A stretch of DNA of 64,000 nt from assembly GCF_015163075.1 (NCBI RefSeq), contig NZ_JADDXU010000008.1:186001-250000 (forward strand), given 5' to 3'. The stretch comes from Streptomyces justiciae (GTDB lineage: Bacteria > Actinomycetota > Actinomycetes > Streptomycetales > Streptomycetaceae). The notes beneath the pieces were generated by a model. It was not told the origin of the DNA and made no database searches. It saw only the letters and a list, made by a program, of their open reading frames with translations. Shown here piece by piece: positions 60,706 through 64,000 of this stretch. The translations under genes and the position numbers were made by a program. The first letter of the stretch is position 1, and every line of letters starts with the position of its first letter.

Positions 60706-60774
60706 ACGAAACAGTTTCGTTTCGCTAGCGGGTGCGCTACATTCGTCATGTACTCACGTACGAAACCGTGTCGT
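60706..60774. promoter_or_regulatory. Two ACGAAAC-N-GTKTCGT operators before tetR-mmpL
   Basis: ACGAAACAGTTTCGT (60706-60720) and ACGAAACCGTGTCGT (60760-60774) share 13 of 15 bases, with starts 54 bp apart, in the divergent gap between tricorn and tetR. They are strong candidates for TetR binding; the first may also affect tricorn transcription. Confidence 0.7.
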
Positions 60775-60811
60775 TCGGCGCGGGACGCCGGAGTGGGAAA
60801 GGGTGAGAAGC

Positions 60812-61417
60812 ATGACTGAGGTCGCGACGGCGCGTCGCAGTCGGATCACGCCCGAGCGCGAGGCCGAGCTGTACGAGGCCGTGCTCGATCTGCTCCGCGA
60901 GGTCGGCTACGACGCCCTCACCATGGACGCCGTGGCCGCCCGCACCCGGTCCAGCAAGGCCACGCTCTACCGCCAGTGGGGCGGCAAGGCCGAGCTCGTC
61001 GCCAAGGCCGTACGGCACACCAAGCCCGGCGGAGCCGGCCTCGCCGAGATCGACACCGGGTCGCTCAAGGGCGACCTGCACGCCCTCACGCTGCGCTCGG
61101 ACGACTGCACGATGGAGCAGAACTCCGCGCTCATGCGGGGCCTGGCCATGGCGATCCACGGCAATCCGGACCTGCTCCAAGCGTTCAAGGAGTACCTCAT
61201 CGCGCCGGAGATGGCGGAGTTCCGTACCGTCGTGCAACGCGCGATCGACCGCGGCGAGGTCCGCCCGGACAACCCCGCGATCGACTACGTGATGCACATG
61301 ATGATCGGCGGCTTCGCCGCCCGCTCGATGATCGACGAGCAGCCGCCGACGCAGGCGTTCCTGCTGTCGTACATCGACGCCGTGGTCCTCCCCGCCCTCG
61401 GCAACCAGAACGTCTGA
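60812..61417 (+). CDS. TetR-family transcriptional regulator, 201 aa
   Basis: ATG 60812 (MTEVATARRSRITPEREAEL) rather than GTG 60803. Helix-turn-helix at 35-60 (LTMDAVAARTRSSKATLYRQ). C-terminal TetR_C helices follow (MQNSALMRGLAMAIHGNPDL-like). The mmpL gene follows 129 bp downstream. Two matching operators precede it, so autoregulation with co-control of the transporter is likely. Confidence 0.92.
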   Translation: MTEVATARRSRITPEREAELYEAVLDLLREVGYDALTMDAVAARTRSSKATLYRQWGGKAELVAKAVRHTKPGGAGLAEIDTGSLKGDLHALTLRSDDCTMEQNSALMRGLAMAIHGNPDLLQAFKEYLIAPEMAEFRTVVQRAIDRGEVRPDNPAIDYVMHMMIGGFAARSMIDEQPPTQAFLLSYIDAVVLPALGNQNV

Positions 61418-61546
61418 CGTTCTTCCCCAGCACGACCCTCACCTGACGTACCCGCTCAATGTCGTCGGGACGATCACCCCTGCCACCCACCGGGCTGATC
61501 ACCCCTGTCCCTGAACACCCCACGACCTGACCGGGAGTACGCCCAC

Positions 61547-63763
61547 GTGGCCACTTTCCTGTACAAACTCGGCCGGCTCGCCTTCCGGCGACGGCATTTC
61601 GTCGCCCTGCTCTGGGTCGCCCTGCTGACGCTCGCCGGCGTCGGCGCGGCCAGCGCCCCCGCCGCGGGCTCCTCGTCCTTCTCGATCCCCGGCACCGAGG
61701 CGCAGAAGGCCTTCGACCTGCTGGAACAGCGCTTCCCCGGGGCCAGCGCCGACGGCGCCACCGGGCGCCTGGTCTTCAAGGCGCCCGAGGGCGAGAAGAT
61801 GACCGACGCCGCCAACAAGGCGACCGTCGCCAAGACCGTCACGGAGCTGGGCGACGGCTCCGAGGTCGTCTCCGTCACCGACCCCTACAAGACCAACGCC
61901 GTCAGCAAGGACGGCACGGTCGCCTACATCTCGGTGACGTACGACGCCCCGTCCATGGAGCTCAAGGACTCCACCCGGGACGCCCTGGAGGCGGCCGGGG
62001 ACCAAGCCCGGGACTCGGGGCTGACGGTCGAGGTCGGCGGTGACGCGCTGCAGGCCGGCGCGGAGCCGGGCGCGATCGGCGAGGTCATCGGTCTCGCCAT
62101 CGCCGCGGTCGTGCTGGTCATCACCCTGGGCTCGCTGGTCGCGGCCGGGCTGCCGCTGCTCACCGCCATCATCGGCGTCGGGATCGGCGTCTCCACCATC
62201 ACCGCCCTCGCCAACGCGCTCGACCTCGGCGACACCACCTCCACGCTCGCGCTGATGATCGGCCTCGCCGTCGGCATCGACTACGCCCTGTTCATCGTCT
62301 CCCGCTACCGCGCCGAGCTGGCCGAGGGCCGGGACCGCGAGGAGGCGGCCGGCCGGGCCACCGGTACGGCGGGCTCGGCGGTGGTCTTCGCCGGCCTCAC
62401 GGTCGTCATCGCGCTGGCCGGACTGTCGGTGGTCGGTGTGCCGATGCTGAGCAAGATGGGCCTCGCGGCGGCGGGCACCGTAGTGATCGCCGTCCTCATC
62501 GCGCTGACCATGATCCCGGCGCTGCTCGGGTACGCGGGCAGGAAGATCCGGCCGGCGGGCGAGAAGCGCAAGAAGTCCGCCGCGTCGGACAAGGCGGCCG
62601 AGAAGCCGAACCTCGGCACCCGCTGGGCCAGCTTCGTCATCCGCCGTCCGGCCGTCGTGCTCCTGCTCGGCGTCGTCGGCCTGGGCACGATCGCGCTGCC
62701 CGCCACCTCCCTGGAACTGGGCCTGCCCGACGACGGCTCGCAGCCGACGTCCACCACCCAGCGCCGCGCCTACGACCTGCTCTCCGAGGGCTTCGGCCCC
62801 GGCTTCAACGGCCCGCTGATGGTCGTAGGCGACGCCAAGGACAGCGCCGACCCGCAGGCCGCCGCCACCGAGGTGACGGACCGGATCAAGGGCCTCGACG
62901 ACGTCGTGACGGTGACGCCCGCGACGTTCAACAAGGCCGGGGACACCTTCACCATCACCGTGATCCCCGACTCCAAGCCCTCCTCGACCCAGACCGAGGA
63001 CCTGGTCCACGCCATCCGGGACGCCGGAGCGGACGTCAAGGCCGGCACCGACACCGATGTCCTGGTCACCGGCACCACGGCCATGAACATCGACTTCTCG
63101 CAGAAGCTCACCGACGCGCTGATCCCGTACCTGGCGCTGGTCGTCGGCCTGGCCTTCCTGCTGCTGATCGTCGTCTTCCGCTCGATCCTGGTCCCGCTGA
63201 AGGCGGCCCTCGGCTTCCTGCTCTCCGTCCTCGCCGCGCTCGGCGCCGTCGTCGCGGTCTTCCAGTGGGGCTGGCTGAGCGGTCTGATCGGCGTCGAGGA
63301 GACCGGCCCGATCATGTCGATGATGCCGATCTTCATGGTCGGCGTGGTCTTCGGCCTCGCGATGGACTACGAGGTGTTCCTCGTGACCCGGATGCGGGAG
63401 GCGTACGTCCACGGCGAGTCCCCGAGCCAGGCCGTGGTGACCGGGTTCAGGCACAGCGCCCGGGTCGTGGTCGCCGCCGCGGTGATCATGATGGCCGTCT
63501 TCGGCGGCTTCATCAGCTCCAGCGAGTCGATGATCAAGATGATCGGCTTCGGCCTCGCGATCGCGGTCTTCTTCGACGCGTTCGTCGTCCGTATGGCGAT
63601 CGTCCCGGCGGTGCTCGCCCTGCTCGGCAAGAAGGCCTGGTGGCTGCCGAAGTGGCTGGACCGCGCCCTGCCGAACGTGGACGTCGAGGGCGAGGGCCTG
63701 GCGGCCCACGACGCCCCGAAGGACACGGACTCGGACGAGGACCGGGAGCTGGTACGGGTCTGA
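61547..63763 (+). CDS. MMPL-family RND transporter, 738 aa
   Basis: GTG at 61547 (VATFLYKLGRLAFRRRHFVA). Twelve helices in two repeats. Each repeat has a periplasmic porter domain and the proton-relay motif of the family: VGIDYALFIVSRYR in the first half and AMDYEVFLVTRMRE in the second. SSRSD-like basic cytosolic loop KRKKSAASDKAAEKPN. It exports lipids or hydrophobic metabolites. Partner of the upstream TetR. Confidence 0.95.
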   Translation: MATFLYKLGRLAFRRRHFVALLWVALLTLAGVGAASAPAAGSSSFSIPGTEAQKAFDLLEQRFPGASADGATGRLVFKAPEGEKMTDAANKATVAKTVTELGDGSEVVSVTDPYKTNAVSKDGTVAYISVTYDAPSMELKDSTRDALEAAGDQARDSGLTVEVGGDALQAGAEPGAIGEVIGLAIAAVVLVITLGSLVAAGLPLLTAIIGVGIGVSTITALANALDLGDTTSTLALMIGLAVGIDYALFIVSRYRAELAEGRDREEAAGRATGTAGSAVVFAGLTVVIALAGLSVVGVPMLSKMGLAAAGTVVIAVLIALTMIPALLGYAGRKIRPAGEKRKKSAASDKAAEKPNLGTRWASFVIRRPAVVLLLGVVGLGTIALPATSLELGLPDDGSQPTSTTQRRAYDLLSEGFGPGFNGPLMVVGDAKDSADPQAAATEVTDRIKGLDDVVTVTPATFNKAGDTFTITVIPDSKPSSTQTEDLVHAIRDAGADVKAGTDTDVLVTGTTAMNIDFSQKLTDALIPYLALVVGLAFLLLIVVFRSILVPLKAALGFLLSVLAALGAVVAVFQWGWLSGLIGVEETGPIMSMMPIFMVGVVFGLAMDYEVFLVTRMREAYVHGESPSQAVVTGFRHSARVVVAAAVIMMAVFGGFISSSESMIKMIGFGLAIAVFFDAFVVRMAIVPAVLALLGKKAWWLPKWLDRALPNVDVEGEGLAAHDAPKDTDSDEDRELVRV

Positions 63764-63779
63764 CGCACGGGTGGTGACA

Positions 63780-63813
63780 GGAGCCGGGGTGTAGCGAGCT
63801 GCACCCCGGCTCC
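63780..63813 (+). terminator. Terminator after mmpL
   Basis: GGAGCCGGGGTG and CACCCCGGCTCC form a 12-bp perfect stem with a 10-nt loop, 16 bp past the stop. Confidence 0.85.
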
Positions 63814-63896
63814 GGCAGTTGGCTCCCTCGTGGCGCCGGGCCCGGGACGGGAGGGTGGATGACAGATCCCGAACCCCGTTCCGAAAGGCCAGAACC

Positions 63897-64000
63897 ATGC
63901 ACTCTCCCCTCGCCGCCCTCAGGAAGTTCGTCGCCGACCTGCTGCTGTGGTCCCTGTTCGCCGGTGGGCTCGCCGCCAGCGCCGGCGCGGGCGTCGTCCT
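63897..64000 (+). CDS. N-terminal fragment of a putative membrane or exported protein (3' end outside window)
   Basis: ATG at 63897 with GAAAGG about 8 nt upstream. The first 34 residues (MHSPLAALRKFVADLLLWSL, then FAGGLAASAGAGVV) show a basic start and a hydrophobic stretch, as in a signal peptide or TM helix. Family cannot be judged. Confidence 0.5.
   Translation, partial: MHSPLAALRKFVADLLLWSLFAGGLAASAGAGVV

Noticed and set aside
1..64000. CRISPR array, rRNA operon or replication origin
   Set aside because: No regularly spaced identical repeats, no rRNA-like sequence and no DnaA-box cluster seen.

Overview
The window is high-GC actinobacterial chromosome, almost certainly Streptomyces. 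Support comes from GTG/TTG starts, strong third-position GC, the sigma factor HrdD, the sepX/glp locus, DUF6227 and FmdB-type proteins, and intergenic repeats that I recall from many Streptomyces genomes. From hrdD to the fructose PTS operon and on through mscL, MTAP, penicillin acylase and galU-moeA-moaC-mog-sepX, the order matches the conserved core as I remember it from S. coelicolor. I could not check that by search.

Layout. 1-2.6 kb: accessory segment of unrecognised genes, lower GC, one TTA codon, a degenerate Nudix-like protein and a probable frameshifted gene. 2.9-6.1 kb: a tandem (double) IclR regulator and a secreted M6 metalloprotease. 6.4-8.8 kb: TetR plus DHA2-type MFS exporter. 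8.8-10.2 kb: MarR regulator divergent from a DODA/LigB dioxygenase. 10.5-15.6 kb: hrdD with a predicted SigR promoter, a TetR, and a WYL regulator divergent from a second DHA2 exporter. 15.8-20.2 kb: fruR-fruK-fruA, with an odd coupled ORF and hairpin between fruK and fruA. 20.3-25.5 kb: small membrane protein behind a DosR-like palindrome, DUF6227 protein, L,D-transpeptidase lipoprotein, P1 peptidase and LtrA. 25.7-28.9 kb: pyruvate formate-lyase and its activase, also behind a DosR-like site. 28.9-33.1 kb: MscL, SAF-domain protein, MTA phosphorylase, FmdB zinc ribbon and MFS protein. 33.4-38.7 kb: CPA1 antiporter, penicillin acylase, 5-formyl-THF cyclo-ligase. 38.8-44.3 kb: galU, moeA/glp, moaC, mogA, GNAT, sepX. 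44.4 kb: tRNA-Ala(CGC). 44.5-49.9 kb: FtsX-type ABC exporter divergent from a two-component system. 49.9-52.7 kb: GNAT, exonuclease III and a lone serine integrase. 52.8-56.9 kb: MerR divergent from a three-gene Baeyer-Villiger module. 57-60.6 kb: small hydrophilic protein and tricorn protease. 60.8-63.8 kb: TetR-MMPL pair with two matching operators. The window ends in a truncated membrane-protein ORF.

How the parts work together. Several units are local regulator/target pairs with visible operators (TetR-MFS, MarR-dioxygenase, WYL-MFS, FruR-fruKA, two-component-ABC, MerR-BVMO, TetR-MMPL). The most interesting signal is the pair of GGGAC-N4-GTCCC palindromes, 5 kb apart, before a small membrane protein and before an oxygen-sensitive pyruvate formate-lyase. 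They suggest part of a hypoxia or dormancy regulon in an aerobic mycelial organism.
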